Positions 26,357-35,638 of a stretch of 64,000 bases of DNA are shown here, piece after piece. Position 1 is the first letter of the stretch, and each line of letters opens with the position of its first letter. The stretch covers positions 62,001 through 126,000 of the forward strand of contig NZ_LMAU01000004.1 in NCBI RefSeq assembly GCF_001441535.1, written 5' to 3'. Origin of the DNA: Tsuneonella troitsensis. GTDB taxonomy: Bacteria > Pseudomonadota > Alphaproteobacteria > Sphingomonadales > Sphingomonadaceae. A program made the translations under genes and the position numbers. The notes beneath the pieces were generated by a model. It did not search any database, was not told the origin of the DNA, and worked only from the letters and a program-made list of their open reading frames with translations.

Positions 26357-27399
26357 ATTCCGCGCTGATCCCCAAGTCCACACCCGCTCCGCAACCCGAA
26401 CCCACGCCCTCCGAGCAGGGGGTCGAAGTGGCTGAAGGGCTCAAGGACGCCGTTTCCGAACGGAGCGGCACCGCAGCCGGCGTGGTCGATACGCTCGACC
26501 GCTGGGCGATCGACCTGGGCTCGTTCCGCATTTCCGTCTGGGACACGATCGTGTTCGTCGCGGTCCTCGTCGCCATCCTCGTCGCGGCGTGGTTCCTCAG
26601 CCGGCTGGCACGGCGGCTGCTGCGCCGCCTGACGAAGTTCGACGAAACCCAGCGCCTGCTGGCCGAAAAGCTCGTCACCATAGCGGTCTGGGCGATCGCG
26701 ATCATGCTCGGCATCGACATCCTCGGGATCGACCTCACCGCGCTCGCTGTGTTCTCGGGCGCCTTCGGCCTTGCGATCGGCTTCGGCCTGCAAAAGACGT
26801 TCGGCAACCTGATCGCGGGCATCATCCTCCTGATGGACCGCTCGATCAAGCCGGGCGACGTGATCGCCATTGCCGACCAGGCGGGGGTTTCGACCTTCGG
26901 CCAGATCCGCAAGATCGGCATCCGCGCGGTTTCGCTGACCACCCGCGACCAGCGCGAATACCTGATCCCAAACGAGAACCTGATGATCAATCAGGTGGAG
27001 AACTGGTCCTATTCCAGCCGCAACGTCCGCATCCAGGTGCCGGTCGGCGTCGGCTACAACTGCGATCTCGAACTTGCCGAGAAGCTGATGCTCGAAGCCG
27101 CGAAGGGCGCAAAGCGGGTCCTCGCCACGCCGCCGCCGGTCGTCTGGCTGGAGGGGTTCGGACAAAGCTCCGTAGACTTCAAGATCCACTGCTGGATCAA
27201 CGACCCCGAGGAAGGCGTGGGCAACGTGCGGTCCGACGTGCTCAAGCGACTGTGGAAGCTGTTCAAGGAAAGCGGGATCGAAATCCCCTTCCCGCAACGC
27301 GACATCAACCTGCGCGACAATGCCCAGTTTCAGCAGCTCGTCGCGGCCATTGCCCAGCGGATGGACCAGCCCGACGAGGATGCGAAGGCGGAAGGCTAG
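26353..27399 (+). CDS. MscS-type mechanosensitive channel
   Basis: 348 residues. A non-conserved N-terminal tail is followed by membrane helices around residues 62-84 (WDTIVFVAVLVAILVAAWFL), 100-120 (LVTIAVWAIAIMLGIDILGI) and the pore helix, ALAVFSGAFGLAIGFGLQKT, with small Gly/Ala packing residues as in MscS TM3. The cytoplasmic beta domain begins IAGIILLMDRSIKPGDVIAI and continues through RDQREYLIPNENLMINQVENWS. The inner-membrane channel releases osmolytes on hypo-osmotic shock. It overlaps metC by ATGA although the functions are unrelated. Confidence 0.92.
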   Translation: MNSALIPKSTPAPQPEPTPSEQGVEVAEGLKDAVSERSGTAAGVVDTLDRWAIDLGSFRISVWDTIVFVAVLVAILVAAWFLSRLARRLLRRLTKFDETQRLLAEKLVTIAVWAIAIMLGIDILGIDLTALAVFSGAFGLAIGFGLQKTFGNLIAGIILLMDRSIKPGDVIAIADQAGVSTFGQIRKIGIRAVSLTTRDQREYLIPNENLMINQVENWSYSSRNVRIQVPVGVGYNCDLELAEKLMLEAAKGAKRVLATPPPVVWLEGFGQSSVDFKIHCWINDPEEGVGNVRSDVLKRLWKLFKESGIEIPFPQRDINLRDNAQFQQLVAAIAQRMDQPDEDAKAEG

Positions 27400-27496
27400 C
27401 TTCGCGCCCGCCAACCGCAGATTTCAAAATCCTCCCTTCCCGTCCTGACAGGCAATCTGGCTGGCGAACAACCAGCGCCACGCGCATTTCGCAGGA

Positions 27497-28252
27497 ATGG
27501 CAAAGGTTGGAACCGTATTTCTGGTCGGCGCGGGTCCGGGTGATCCCGACCTGCTGACCCTGCGCGCTGCCCGTCTGATCGAGGGCGCGCAGATCGTCGT
27601 TCACGACGGCCTCGTGGATCCGCTGATCCTCGCGATGGCAAACCCGGGCGCCGAGCTCGTCTCGGTCGCGAAGAGCCGCGCACGGCATACCTTGCCGCAG
27701 GCCGCGATCAACGCACTGCTGGTTCGCGAGGCTTTGGCCGGACGCGACGTGGTGCGGTTGAAGGGCGGCGATCCGCTGGTCTTCGGACGCGGCGGCGAGG
27801 AAGCCGAAGCGTGCCGCGCCGCCGGTGTTCCGGTCCAGATCGTCCCCGGCATCAGTGCGGCCAACGGGGCGGCGGCTGCGGCGCAGATCGCGCTTACCCA
27901 TCGCGATGCGTCCAGCGTGGTCAGCTTCGTCGCCGGCCAGTGCAAGGGGCTGAGCGAGCAGGACTGGGCTGGCCTCGCCGGAAAAGGCCGGACGCTGGTG
28001 ATCTACATGGGTGTGAAGACCGCCCCGCAAATCGCTGAAAAGCTTATGGCCGACGGGCTCGCGCCCGACATGCCGCTCGCGGTGATCGAGAAAGCCGCTC
28101 GCCCGCAGATGCGCGTGCTGCGCGGTCCTCTGGCGGCGTTACCGGACCTCGTCGCGCGCGAGCGGGTCAAGAGCCCGGCGCTCATCGTCATCGGCGAAGT
28201 CACCGCACGCGAAGATGCGGCCGTGGCCGCCCTGGTAGAGGCACACGCATGA
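27497..28252 (+). CDS. cobA: Uroporphyrinogen-III C-methyltransferase
   Basis: SAM-dependent double methylation of uroporphyrinogen III to precorrin-2, on the way to siroheme for CysI. The 251 residues contain TVFLVGAGPGDPDLLTLRA (SUMT signature 1), VVRLKGGDPLVFGRGGEEAEA (signature 2) and VPVQIVPGISAANGAAA. It is a stand-alone SUMT; the complementary CysG-N-like enzyme is encoded separately at 4.4 kb. First gene of the sulfite-reduction operon; its stop overlaps the next start by ATGA. Confidence 0.96.
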   Translation: MAKVGTVFLVGAGPGDPDLLTLRAARLIEGAQIVVHDGLVDPLILAMANPGAELVSVAKSRARHTLPQAAINALLVREALAGRDVVRLKGGDPLVFGRGGEEAEACRAAGVPVQIVPGISAANGAAAAAQIALTHRDASSVVSFVAGQCKGLSEQDWAGLAGKGRTLVIYMGVKTAPQIAEKLMADGLAPDMPLAVIEKAARPQMRVLRGPLAALPDLVARERVKSPALIVIGEVTAREDAAVAALVEAHA

Positions 28253-28548
28253 GAATCCTGACCGGAAACGATCTGAAGACCGGCGCGGTCACCTGGTGGA
28301 CCGGCTACGACTGGTCGATTCACGTCGAGGACGCGGTGGACGCAGGCGACCAGGCCGATGCTATCCTCGCGCGCGAGGCGGCCGCCTGCCGGGTCAACAA
28401 TCCCTATGCCATCGACGGCGAGAAAGCCCCCGACGGCAGCGTGCGCCCCGCGCACATCAAGGACCGCATCCGCGCGCTCGGCCCGACCGTCCGCCCCGAC
28501 CTGACCCTGAAGCCCGCCGACCCCGATGCACGAAACTGGGTGATCTGA
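28249..28548 (+). CDS. DUF2849 protein of the sulfite-reductase operon
   Basis: 99 residues: MRILTGNDLKTGAVTWWTG, with AAACRVNNPYAIDGE and AHIKDRIRALGPTVRPDL. This matches the DUF2849 family, which in Alphaproteobacteria is found almost only beside cysG/cobA and cysI. No activity is established. It overlaps cobA by ATGA and shares one base with cysI (TGATG), so it is translated with both. An accessory role in siroheme delivery or CysI assembly is a guess from position. Confidence 0.85.
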   Translation: MRILTGNDLKTGAVTWWTGYDWSIHVEDAVDAGDQADAILAREAAACRVNNPYAIDGEKAPDGSVRPAHIKDRIRALGPTVRPDLTLKPADPDARNWVI

Positions 28549-30182
28549 TGTACCGCTACGACAAATACGACCAGGCCATGGTCGACACCCGGGTCGAGGA
28601 ATTCCGCGACCAGGTCCGCCGCCGGCTCGAGGGCAAGCTCGACGACGACCAGTTCAAGCCGCTGCGGCTGAAGAACGGGCTGTACTTGCAACTCCACGCA
28701 TACATGCTGCGCGTCGCGATTCCGTACGGCACTCTCAATTCGGCGCAGATGCGCGCGCTGGGCGCCATCGCGCGCAAATACGACCGGGGTTACGGGCATT
28801 TCACGACCCGGCAGAACATCCAGTACAACTGGATCAAGCTGGCCGAGGCGCCCGACCTTTTCGCCGATCTCGCCAAGGTCGAGATGCACGCCATCCAGAC
28901 GAGCGGCGAATCGATCCGCAACATCAGCTCGGACCAGTATGCCGGCGCCGCCGCCGACGAACTGATCGACCCGCGCCCGTGGTGCGAGATGCTGCGGCAG
29001 ATGACCACGTTCATGCCCGAATTCAGCTACCTGCCGCGTAAGTTCAAGATCGCGGTGATTGCCAGTGCGGAGGACCGCGCGGCGCTGCGGTGGCACGACT
29101 TCGCGCTGCGGATCGTGCAGAACGCATCCGGCGAAATCGGCTTCGAGGTCTATGCCGGCGGCGGAATGGGGCGCACCCCGTTCATCGCCTATCGCATCCG
29201 CGAATTCCTGCCGACCTCGCAGCTTTTCAGCTACTTGCAGGCCGTACTTCGTGTGTGGAATCGCCACGCGCGCCGCGACAACATCCACAAGCAGCGGATG
29301 AAGATCCTGGTCCACGACCTGGGCCAGGAGGAATTCACCCGCCAGGTCGAAGAAGCATTCGAGCACTTCCTGTCGCTGGCCGAGGATTTCCCGCAGGCCG
29401 AATACGACCGGATCGCTGCCTACTTCGCGCCGCCGCCTTTCGAGCAGGGCCTGAGCGACGAGATCGACCTGTCCGACCCCGCATTCGCCGCGTGGGTGGA
29501 CCGGCAGGTGATCGCCCACAAGGCGCCCGGCTATGCGATCGCCAACATCAGCCTGAAGCCCGTCGGCGGCATTCCCGGCGACATCTCGGCCGACCAGATG
29601 GACGTGGTCGCCGATTTGGCCGAGCGGTACAGCTTCGACGAACTGCGGGCGACACACGCGCAGAACCTCGTCCTGCCGCACGTTCGCAAGGCCGACCTCC
29701 ACGCGGTTTGGCAGGCGCTGGTCGAGGCCGGACTGGCCGACGCCAACCTGGACCTCGTCAGCGACATCATCGCCTGCCCCGGCCTCGATTACTGCAGCCT
29801 CGCCAACGCGCGCTCGATCCCCGTCGCGCAGAAGATCGCCGAGCGGTTCGCCGATCCGGCGCGGCAGGCCGACGTGGGCGAACTCAAGATCAAGATATCG
29901 GGCTGCATCAATGCCTGCGGGCATCACCATGCAGGCAACATCGGCATCCTGGGCGTCGATCGGAAGGGCAGCGAAAGCTACCAGCTCCTGCTCGGCGGAT
30001 CGGGCGACGAGGTGACCACGCAGGCCAAGATCGCCGGGCCCGGCTTCGACGAGGACGGCATCGTCGATGCGGTGGAACGGGCGGTCGAACAATATCGGAC
30101 CATCCGCGAACCGGGCGAGCGGTTCATCGACACCTACCGCCGCGTCGGCATGGATGGGTTCAAGGAGGCGATCTATGGCTGA
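28548..30182 (+). CDS. cysI: Sulfite reductase, hemoprotein subunit
   Basis: Six-electron reduction of sulfite to sulfide using siroheme and a 4Fe-4S cluster. The protein is 544 residues. The nitrite/sulfite reductase half-domain RGYGHFTTRQNIQYNW lies near residue 85. The cluster ligands are the C-x5-C of ACPGLDYCSLAN (near 410) and the C-x3-C of ISGCINACGHHHAGNIG (near 450). No flavoprotein CysJ is encoded here, so the electron donor is probably a ferredoxin or another reductase; a 2Fe-2S ferredoxin gene lies at 62 kb, but linkage is not shown. It overlaps DUF2849 by one base and the next gene by eight. Confidence 0.95.
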   Translation: MYRYDKYDQAMVDTRVEEFRDQVRRRLEGKLDDDQFKPLRLKNGLYLQLHAYMLRVAIPYGTLNSAQMRALGAIARKYDRGYGHFTTRQNIQYNWIKLAEAPDLFADLAKVEMHAIQTSGESIRNISSDQYAGAAADELIDPRPWCEMLRQMTTFMPEFSYLPRKFKIAVIASAEDRAALRWHDFALRIVQNASGEIGFEVYAGGGMGRTPFIAYRIREFLPTSQLFSYLQAVLRVWNRHARRDNIHKQRMKILVHDLGQEEFTRQVEEAFEHFLSLAEDFPQAEYDRIAAYFAPPPFEQGLSDEIDLSDPAFAAWVDRQVIAHKAPGYAIANISLKPVGGIPGDISADQMDVVADLAERYSFDELRATHAQNLVLPHVRKADLHAVWQALVEAGLADANLDLVSDIIACPGLDYCSLANARSIPVAQKIAERFADPARQADVGELKIKISGCINACGHHHAGNIGILGVDRKGSESYQLLLGGSGDEVTTQAKIAGPGFDEDGIVDAVERAVEQYRTIREPGERFIDTYRRVGMDGFKEAIYG

Positions 30183-30624
30183 GCCCGGCAACCAGGCCTT
30201 TCCCACCTCGCTGCGCTTTCGCGACGATGCAGCGGCGGACGAACCCTCCGTCTCGCTCGACGCGTTCCTCGACCAGGGCGAGGCGGACTCGGTGCGGATC
30301 GAGGCGGGCGAGGACGTAACCGTGCTGTTCCCGCACCTCGACCGCGTGCGCCTGATCGAGGTCGACTTCCCGCGGTTCCGCGACGGACGCGGGTTCTCGA
30401 CCGCGCGGATGCTGCGCGAGGCGGGTTATACGGGCGAGCTGAAGGCGACCGGAGACGTGCTGGTCGACCTCATCTTCTTCATGCGGCGCTGCGGTTTCGA
30501 CAGCTTCGCGCCCGACAAGCCATTCGACCCTGCGGATGCCGAGGCCGCGCTGTCGCGCTGGGACCACGTCTATGTTCCCGCCGCCGACGATCGGGTGCCG
30601 ATCTGGAAGCTGCGCCATGGCTGA
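30175..30624 (+). CDS. DUF934 protein of the sulfite-reductase operon
   Basis: 149 residues with LIEVDFPRFRDGRGFSTARMLRE and the C-terminal VDLIFFMRRCGFDSFAP, both characteristic of DUF934. The family is conserved between cysI and cysH in many Proteobacteria, and its biochemical role is unknown. It overlaps cysI by eight bases and cysH by eight bases, so stoichiometric expression with both is likely. The compact alpha/beta pattern lacks metal-binding Cys clusters. Confidence 0.88.
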   Translation: MAEPGNQAFPTSLRFRDDAAADEPSVSLDAFLDQGEADSVRIEAGEDVTVLFPHLDRVRLIEVDFPRFRDGRGFSTARMLREAGYTGELKATGDVLVDLIFFMRRCGFDSFAPDKPFDPADAEAALSRWDHVYVPAADDRVPIWKLRHG

Positions 30625-31417
30625 TCTGGGCGTGGCCCGGTTCGTCGACAGGATCGACACCGCGCCGCGCTTTTCGGCAGACGATGCCGCGCGCCTCAAT
30701 ACCCGCTATGCCGTTGCGGACACCGCGGGCCTGCTCGACGCGGTCCTCAACGAAGGCGTTGCCGGGCAGGTGGCCCTGGTGTCCAGCTTCGGAGCGGAGA
30801 GCGCGGTTCTGCTCCATCTGGTGGCCCAGGTCGCACCGGCCACTCCGGTGCTTTTCCTCGACACCGGGAAGCATTTTCCCGAGACGCTGGCCTACCGTGA
30901 CGAGCTTGTCGCGCACCTCGGCCTGACGAACCTGGTCGTGCTGCAACCCGCCGAAACCGACCTGCGGAGCCGCGACGAAAGCGGGCTGCGCTGGTCCTAC
31001 GATCCAGACGGCTGCTGCGAGATCCGCAAGGTTCGCCCGCTCGCGGCGGCGCTGGCCGGGTTCGATGCCTCGCTGACGGGCCGCAAGGCGTTCCAGTCGC
31101 AGACCCGGGCGAACCTGCCGCGTTTCGAAATAGACCTGTCGGACAGCGCAGGCAGGCTCAAGATCAACCCGCTGATCGACTGGCAGGCTGCCGACCTGGC
31201 GGATTACATCGCCAGGCACGACCTGCCGCCGCACCCGCTGGTGGCAGCGGGTTTCCCCTCGATCGGCTGCTCTCCCTGCACCACCAAGGTCGCACCGGGC
31301 GAAGACCCGCGCGCAGGCCGCTGGAAGGGCTGGGACAAGACCGAATGCGGCATCCATACGCCGGTCCCGTTGGGGCCGGACGGCGAACTGCCGCCGGGCT
31401 ACGAACCTTTCCTCTAG
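30617..31417 (+). CDS. cysH: Phosphoadenylyl-/adenylyl-sulfate reductase
   Basis: Reduces activated sulfate to sulfite. The 266 residues contain the PP-loop-like motif VSSFGAESAVLLHLV near residue 55, FLDTGKHFPETLAYRDEL, the Cys-Cys pair in DPDGCCEIRKVRPL and a second pair in GCSPCTTKV, then ECGIHTP with the catalytic Cys. The two extra Cys pairs ligate a 4Fe-4S cluster and are the mark of the APS-reducing type, so APS is the likelier substrate than PAPS. It is the last gene of the operon; a minus-strand terminator follows. Confidence 0.95.
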   Translation: MADLGVARFVDRIDTAPRFSADDAARLNTRYAVADTAGLLDAVLNEGVAGQVALVSSFGAESAVLLHLVAQVAPATPVLFLDTGKHFPETLAYRDELVAHLGLTNLVVLQPAETDLRSRDESGLRWSYDPDGCCEIRKVRPLAAALAGFDASLTGRKAFQSQTRANLPRFEIDLSDSAGRLKINPLIDWQAADLADYIARHDLPPHPLVAAGFPSIGCSPCTTKVAPGEDPRAGRWKGWDKTECGIHTPVPLGPDGELPPGYEPFL

Positions 31418-31420
31418 GAC

Positions 31421-31453
31421 AAGAAAAGGCCCCGGAGGCGCACCCCCGGAGCC
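31421..31453 (-). terminator. Intrinsic terminator for the 137-residue lipoprotein gene
   Basis: On the minus strand, GGCTCCGG (31453-31446) pairs with CCGGGGCC (31435-31428), with one U-G wobble and a ten-base loop, followed by TTTTCTTG. It lies between the convergent cysH and lipoprotein genes and may also slow plus-strand transcripts. Confidence 0.7.
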
Positions 31454-31472
31454 CGTTTCCCATCCGTATCGA

Positions 31473-31886
31473 TCAGCTTTCGACGCGCTCGACCGTGGCA
31501 ACCTGGCCCTCGGCATTCTTCGACGTCCATACGCCGGCGGCATCGATGCCTTCCACATTGCACTTCTCCACCGCACCTTCGGTATCGGCGGTGGTGCAGT
31601 ACTCGGTCGGCGATTCCTGGACCCACTTTCCGGTTTCGACGACCTTGCCGTCCTTGTCGGTCTGCGAATAGGTGCCGTCGGCCTTCACGTCTTCCATGAA
31701 CTCGACGCCTTCCGCCGTCGTCACCTTGTACATGCCGACCGAGGATTTGCCGTCGGCGGCCAAGGGCCCGGCGGCTTCGGCCGCGGCAGGCGCGGCGGCT
31801 TCGGTTGCAGCGGTTTCCGGCTCCGGCGCAGGCTGACTGCACGCGGCGAGCGAGGCCAGCGCGGCCATCGCGATCAGTCTTTTCAT
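31473..31886 (-). CDS. Lipoprotein of unknown function
   Basis: 137 residues. Signal MKRLIAMAALASLAAC with lipobox LAAC (Cys16), then an Ala/Glu-rich linker (about residues 17-45) and a compact domain with strands such as GMYKVTTAEGVEFMEDVKAD and WTSKNAEGQVATVERV. Two cysteines, at EYCTTAD and EKCNVEG, may form a disulfide. The function is unknown. The ATG at 31886 follows AAAGGGGAAAA, a good ribosome-binding site. It is monocistronic and ends at the terminator described above. Confidence 0.75.
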   Translation of the reverse strand: MKRLIAMAALASLAACSQPAPEPETAATEAAAPAAAEAAGPLAADGKSSVGMYKVTTAEGVEFMEDVKADGTYSQTDKDGKVVETGKWVQESPTEYCTTADTEGAVEKCNVEGIDAAGVWTSKNAEGQVATVERVES

Positions 31887-31991
31887 GGTTTTCCCCTTTA
31901 CGTGACGCGGTGAAGTGGTCGTTGCCACCGATGCGACTCGCGATCCCGTGGCGCGACTATGCACCCTCGCGCGCGCAAGTCGAATCACGCG

Positions 31992-32924
31992 TCAAAGCCA
32001 GCCTTTCTCGCGGTACCAGCGCGCGGTGGCGCGAAGTCCCTCGCGCGTGGGAATCTTCGGTCGCCAGAGCGCTTCAGGCACCGCGAACTCGGGCCGCGCC
32101 ACCCAGTCGGGATGGGTCATGTAGCCGACCCTGTCCTTCGTCAGCCGCGCACGCGAGCGGCGCACGAGGCTGTCGGCGCGCGACGCCTGCTCGAGGAGCG
32201 GCCGGGGCAGGTGGATGACCCACGGACGCCGCCCGACAGCCCATCCGATTACCCGCGCTAGTTCGCGGTGGGACCAACCGCCCGCGTGCCCGTCGTCCGG
32301 CTCGAACGTCCGGTGGGTTACGGCTTCGCCGCCCGGCAGCAGCGCCACCAGCAATTCGGCGAGGTCCTGCACGTGGATCAGCGAACTGCGTCCCGGCGGC
32401 GGCACCGGCACGACCCCTCTGCGCGCAAGCTTGAACATCTCGAGGTAATCGCGGTCCCACGGTCCATAGACGCCCGGCGGGCGCACGATCGTCCAATCGA
32501 GTCCGCTCGCGGCCACCAGCCGCTCGGCGCGTTCCTTGGAAGCGCCATAGGCCGAAAGCGAAGGCTCACGCGCAGCCAGCGACGAGACGCACACGAGGCG
32601 CGGAACGCCGGCCTCGGTCGCCGCCTTCACGACCTTCAGGGTGCCCGCCACGTTTGCCGCTTCGAAGGATGCGGCATCGGGCGCGGTCGTGAGGCCGGCG
32701 ACGTGGATCACCGCTTCGGAGCCCCGGACCAGCCGGGCAAGAGCCGCCGTGTCCGATAGATCGCCCCGCACCCACTCGGCGCCGCCCCGATCGGCCGGAA
32801 CGGTCCGCGCCAGCGCACGCACCTCGACCCCGGCCCGCGTCAGCGCGGCGAGCGTCGCGCGCCCGACGAAGCCTGTCGCGCCGGTCAGCGCGACCAGCGG
32901 CCTTGCCTCGGTCCCGTTGCTCAT
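31992..32924 (-). CDS. NAD(P)-dependent epimerase/dehydratase (extended SDR)
   Basis: 310 residues. Rossmann motif LVALTGATGFVGRATLAAL near residue 10, then VIHVAGLTTAPDAASFEAANV, catalytic Ser in LVCVSSLAAREP and the YxxxK motif in SAYGASKERAERL. WTIVRPPGVYGPWDRD is typical of extended short-chain dehydrogenases acting on NDP-sugars or of quinone-related NDUFA9-like members. The substrate is unknown. It overlaps proB by ATGA, so it is translated after it. Confidence 0.85.
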   Translation of the reverse strand: MSNGTEARPLVALTGATGFVGRATLAALTRAGVEVRALARTVPADRGGAEWVRGDLSDTAALARLVRGSEAVIHVAGLTTAPDAASFEAANVAGTLKVVKAATEAGVPRLVCVSSLAAREPSLSAYGASKERAERLVAASGLDWTIVRPPGVYGPWDRDYLEMFKLARRGVVPVPPPGRSSLIHVQDLAELLVALLPGGEAVTHRTFEPDDGHAGGWSHRELARVIGWAVGRRPWVIHLPRPLLEQASRADSLVRRSRARLTKDRVGYMTHPDWVARPEFAVPEALWRPKIPTREGLRATARWYREKGWL

Positions 32925-34054
32925 AGCAGGACCATGTGATCGCGGTGCACCACCGCCGCACGCGGCGAGTAGCCGAGCAGTGCGGACTGCTCAGCCGCCT
33001 TGCGCCCGGCGATCGCGCGGCATTCGGCGGACGTATATTCCACCAGCCCCTGCGCCAGCCGGTCGCCCTTGGACGAATGGATCGTCACCAGATCGCCGCG
33101 CGCGAACTCTCCGTCGACTGCGACGAGTCCGGCAGCCAGCAGGCTCGATCCCCCAGTCAGCGCGTCGGCGCACCCTGCATCGACCGTCAGGACGCCCGCC
33201 GGCGCGATACGGCCACCCAGCCAGGCCTTGCGCCCGCCGTCGCGGCGTTGCGGCAGGAACACCGTCCCCCGGTCCACCGCGATCGCGGTGGCGAGCGGGC
33301 GGTCGTGCGTGCCGTTGACGATGGCGAGCGCGATCCCGGCGCGTCCAGCGATCTCGGCCGCCTGCAGCTTCGACACCATCCCGCCCGAGCCCATACCCGA
33401 TCCCGAGCTGGCCCCGGCCATCGCCCGGACGCTCTCGTCGATCCCGCCGACTTCGCGAACGAGCTCGGCCGCCGGGTCCTTGGGATCGCGATCGAACAGG
33501 CCGTCGACATCGCTCAGCAGCACCACGGCATCGGCCCCCGCCGCTTGCGCGGCGCGCGCGGCCAAGCGGTCGTTATCGCCGAAGCGGATTTCCGCAGTCG
33601 CGACGCTGTCGTTCTCGTTCACCACCGGCACCGCGCCCTGGTCGAGCAGTCGAGCCAGCGTCGATGATGCGTTGAGGTAGCGGCGCCGATCCTCGAGGTC
33701 GTCGAGCGTCAGGAGAAGCTGCGCCGCGACGAGGCCCTGCTGGCCGAGAAGCTCTGCCCACGCACCCGCGAGCTCGATCTGGCCGACCGCCGCCGCCGCC
33801 TGCGCGTCCGCCAGGTTGGCGCGCCCTCCGGCGGTCAGCCCAAGGCGGGCCGCGCCCAACGCGATCGCGCCCGAACTGACGACGACGACCTGCTGCCCGC
33901 GTACCCGTGCCTCGGCGATCTCTCCCGCCAGTGCCTTCAGCCAGTCGCGCCGCAAGGTCCCGCCGCGCTCGACGAGCAGCGCCGAGCCGACCTTGAGGAC
34001 AAGGCGCGGACAGGCGGCCGGATCGGCGATCTGCGATAGTGCGGCGATAGTCAT
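32921..34054 (-). CDS. proB: Glutamate 5-kinase
   Basis: ATP-dependent phosphorylation of glutamate, the first step of proline synthesis. The 377 residues comprise an amino-acid kinase domain (LVLKVGSALLVERGG, VVSSGAIALGAARLG, PVVNENDSVATAEIRFGDND, and GSGMGSGGMVSKLQAAE) and a C-terminal PUA domain from about residue 275. The gene order obgE-proB is common in Alphaproteobacteria. proA is not in the window; proC is, at 37.5-38.3 kb. Confidence 0.95.
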   Translation of the reverse strand: MTIAALSQIADPAACPRLVLKVGSALLVERGGTLRRDWLKALAGEIAEARVRGQQVVVVSSGAIALGAARLGLTAGGRANLADAQAAAAVGQIELAGAWAELLGQQGLVAAQLLLTLDDLEDRRRYLNASSTLARLLDQGAVPVVNENDSVATAEIRFGDNDRLAARAAQAAGADAVVLLSDVDGLFDRDPKDPAAELVREVGGIDESVRAMAGASSGSGMGSGGMVSKLQAAEIAGRAGIALAIVNGTHDRPLATAIAVDRGTVFLPQRRDGGRKAWLGGRIAPAGVLTVDAGCADALTGGSSLLAAGLVAVDGEFARGDLVTIHSSKGDRLAQGLVEYTSAECRAIAGRKAAEQSALLGYSPRAAVVHRDHMVLL

Positions 34055-34091
34055 GCGCGGGCCGCTTAGCGAAGCCGCGGCGAAACGTCAC

Positions 34092-35162
34092 CTAGATCGG
34101 CGACCAATCGCCTCCGCCTTCGGGAACGTCCTCGACCTGGCTGCCCTTCGTTTCGGTCGCAGTGCGATCGGGAAGGTAGGCGAGCGCTGCATCGAGCAGG
34201 GCATCGATCCCCTCGCCCGTCGCGCCCGAGATCGGGAACACCGCCTCCGCGCCCGCGGCGAGCAGTTCCTTCTCGAACGCCGCCACCAGTTCGGCATCGG
34301 CGAGATCGACCTTGTTCAGCGCAATCAGCCGCGGCTTTTCGTCGAGCGCCACGCCTTCCTTGGCGACGTAGGCCGACAGCTCTTCCTCGACGATGGCAAG
34401 CGCCTCGGCCGGATCGACCCCGGAAATGTCGATCAGGTGGATAAGCACCCGGCAGCGTTCGATATGGCCCAGGAAACGGTCGCCGATCCCGGCACCGTCG
34501 GCAGCCCCCGCGATCAGGCCCGGAATGTCGGCTAGCACGAACTCGCGCCCCCGGTGGCGCACGACGCCGAGCTTCGGCACGAGCGTGGTGAACGCATAGG
34601 TGCCGACCTTGGCCTGGGCGTTCGACACCTGGTTGATGAAGGTGCTCTTGCCCGCGTTCGGCAGGCCCAGCAGACCGACATCGGCGAGCAGCTTGAGCCG
34701 CAGCCAGACCCACAGTTCTTCCGACGGGATGCCCGGCTGATGCTGGCGCGGGGCGCGGTTGGTGCTGGTCTTGTAGCTCGCGTTGCCGCGACCGCCCATG
34801 CCGCCTTCGAGCAGGGTCACCCGCTGGCCGACCTCGGTGAAGTCGGCGAGCACTTCCTCCTTGTCCTCGGACAGGACCTGGGTGCCGACCGGCACTTCGA
34901 TCACGAGATTGGGCGCCGACGCACCCGTGCGGTCCTTGCCCATGCCATGCCCGCCACGGGCGGCCTTGAAGTGCTGGGTGTAGCGGAAGTCGATCAGGGT
35001 ATTGAGGCCCTGGACGGCCACGAAGACGATATCGCCGCCCTTGCCGCCATTGCCGCCGTCCGGTCCGCCGTATTCGACGTACTTCTCGCGCCGGAACGAC
35101 ACGGCCCCAGGGCCGCCTGCGCCGGAGCGGATGTAGATCTTGGCCTGGTCGAGAAAGTGCAT
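34092..35162 (-). CDS. obgE: Obg-family GTPase
   Basis: Essential ribosome-associated GTPase (CgtA/ObgE) that links large-subunit assembly with growth state. The 356 residues start with the Gly-rich Obg domain ([33 protein letters not shown]). They continue with the G domain: G1 GLPNAGKST near residue 168, G3 [10 protein letters not shown]4 LNKVDL and G5 ISGATGEG. The C-terminal tail is short. proB follows after 37 bases. The upstream leader lies in a hairpin-rich spacer. Confidence 0.96.
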   Translation of the reverse strand: MHFLDQAKIYIRSGAGGPGAVSFRREKYVEYGGPDGGNGGKGGDIVFVAVQGLNTLIDFRYTQHFKAARGGHGMGKDRTGASAPNLVIEVPVGTQVLSEDKEEVLADFTEVGQRVTLLEGGMGGRGNASYKTSTNRAPRQHQPGIPSEELWVWLRLKLLADVGLLGLPNAGKSTFINQVSNAQAKVGTYAFTTLVPKLGVVRHRGREFVLADIPGLIAGAADGAGIGDRFLGHIERCRVLIHLIDISGVDPAEALAIVEEELSAYVAKEGVALDEKPRLIALNKVDLADAELVAAFEKELLAAGAEAVFPISGATGEGIDALLDAALAYLPDRTATETKGSQVEDVPEGGGDWSPI

Positions 35163-35474
35163 ATTAGTCTTGCCTCAAGCGCCGGCGCTGCATCCGCAGC
35201 CTTGGCTATCCTTCGCGGCTATTCCGTGCCCGAACAAGTCGGGCTCGGGCCGCTACGGGCGCGGGTTCGCGCTAGCGGTCCGCTGGTCGCGGACCGATTT
35301 CAATTCACCGTCGCCAGTATACACATTCCGGACTTGCGACCAGCAAGTCCGCAAGGCCGAACGGCCGCCCGCAGGTGCTCCGAAGCGAAGCGGAGGAATT
35401 GCACCGAGGACGCGCTCGCGGAGGCGAGTGCGAAAAAACTGGAAATCACCAATCCCCGATCGAAGATCGGGAAT
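35163..35474. other. Hairpin-rich spacer between obgE and tRNA-Ala
   Basis: No gene in 312 bases. Inverted repeats follow one another: 35228-35244 (GCCCGA/TCGGGC), 35251-35277 (CGCTA/TAGCG with inner GCGCG/CGCGC), 35276-35296 (CGGTCCGC/GCGGACCG), 35329-35351 (CGGACTTGC/GCAAGTCCG), 35355-35366 (GGCC/GGCC), 35374-35405 (GGTG+CTCCG / CGGAG+CACC), 35411-35432 (nine pairs around GGAG) and the tRNA terminator stem. The third and fourth share the core GCTGGTCGC in opposite orientation and have complementary loops. No promoter could be pinned down for obgE within it. Confidence 0.7.

Positions 35475-35475
<1 letters not shown>
35433..35475 (-). terminator. Terminator of tRNA-Ala
   Basis: On the minus strand, AATTCCCGATC-TTC-GATCGGGGATT (35475-35451) forms an 11-bp stem with one U-G wobble, and TTTTTT follows 12 bases later (35438-35433). 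Its first base is the last base of the encoded CCA. The distance between stem and T-run is longer than ideal. Confidence 0.65.
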
Positions 35476-35550
<75 letters not shown>

Positions 35551-35638
35551 GTTCCAGTCCCTCGCTGCCGGGCACCCGCCAGCGAGCGCGCCGCTTAGCG
35601 AACCGTACCCGGGAATTAAAGCCCTTTGTGAGCCGCGC

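Noticed and set aside
28404-30206. A 600-codon open frame on the minus strand
   Set aside because: It is the antisense of cysI, whose siroheme and Fe-S motifs are intact. The antisense product has no recognisable motif and is a GC-rich shadow frame.
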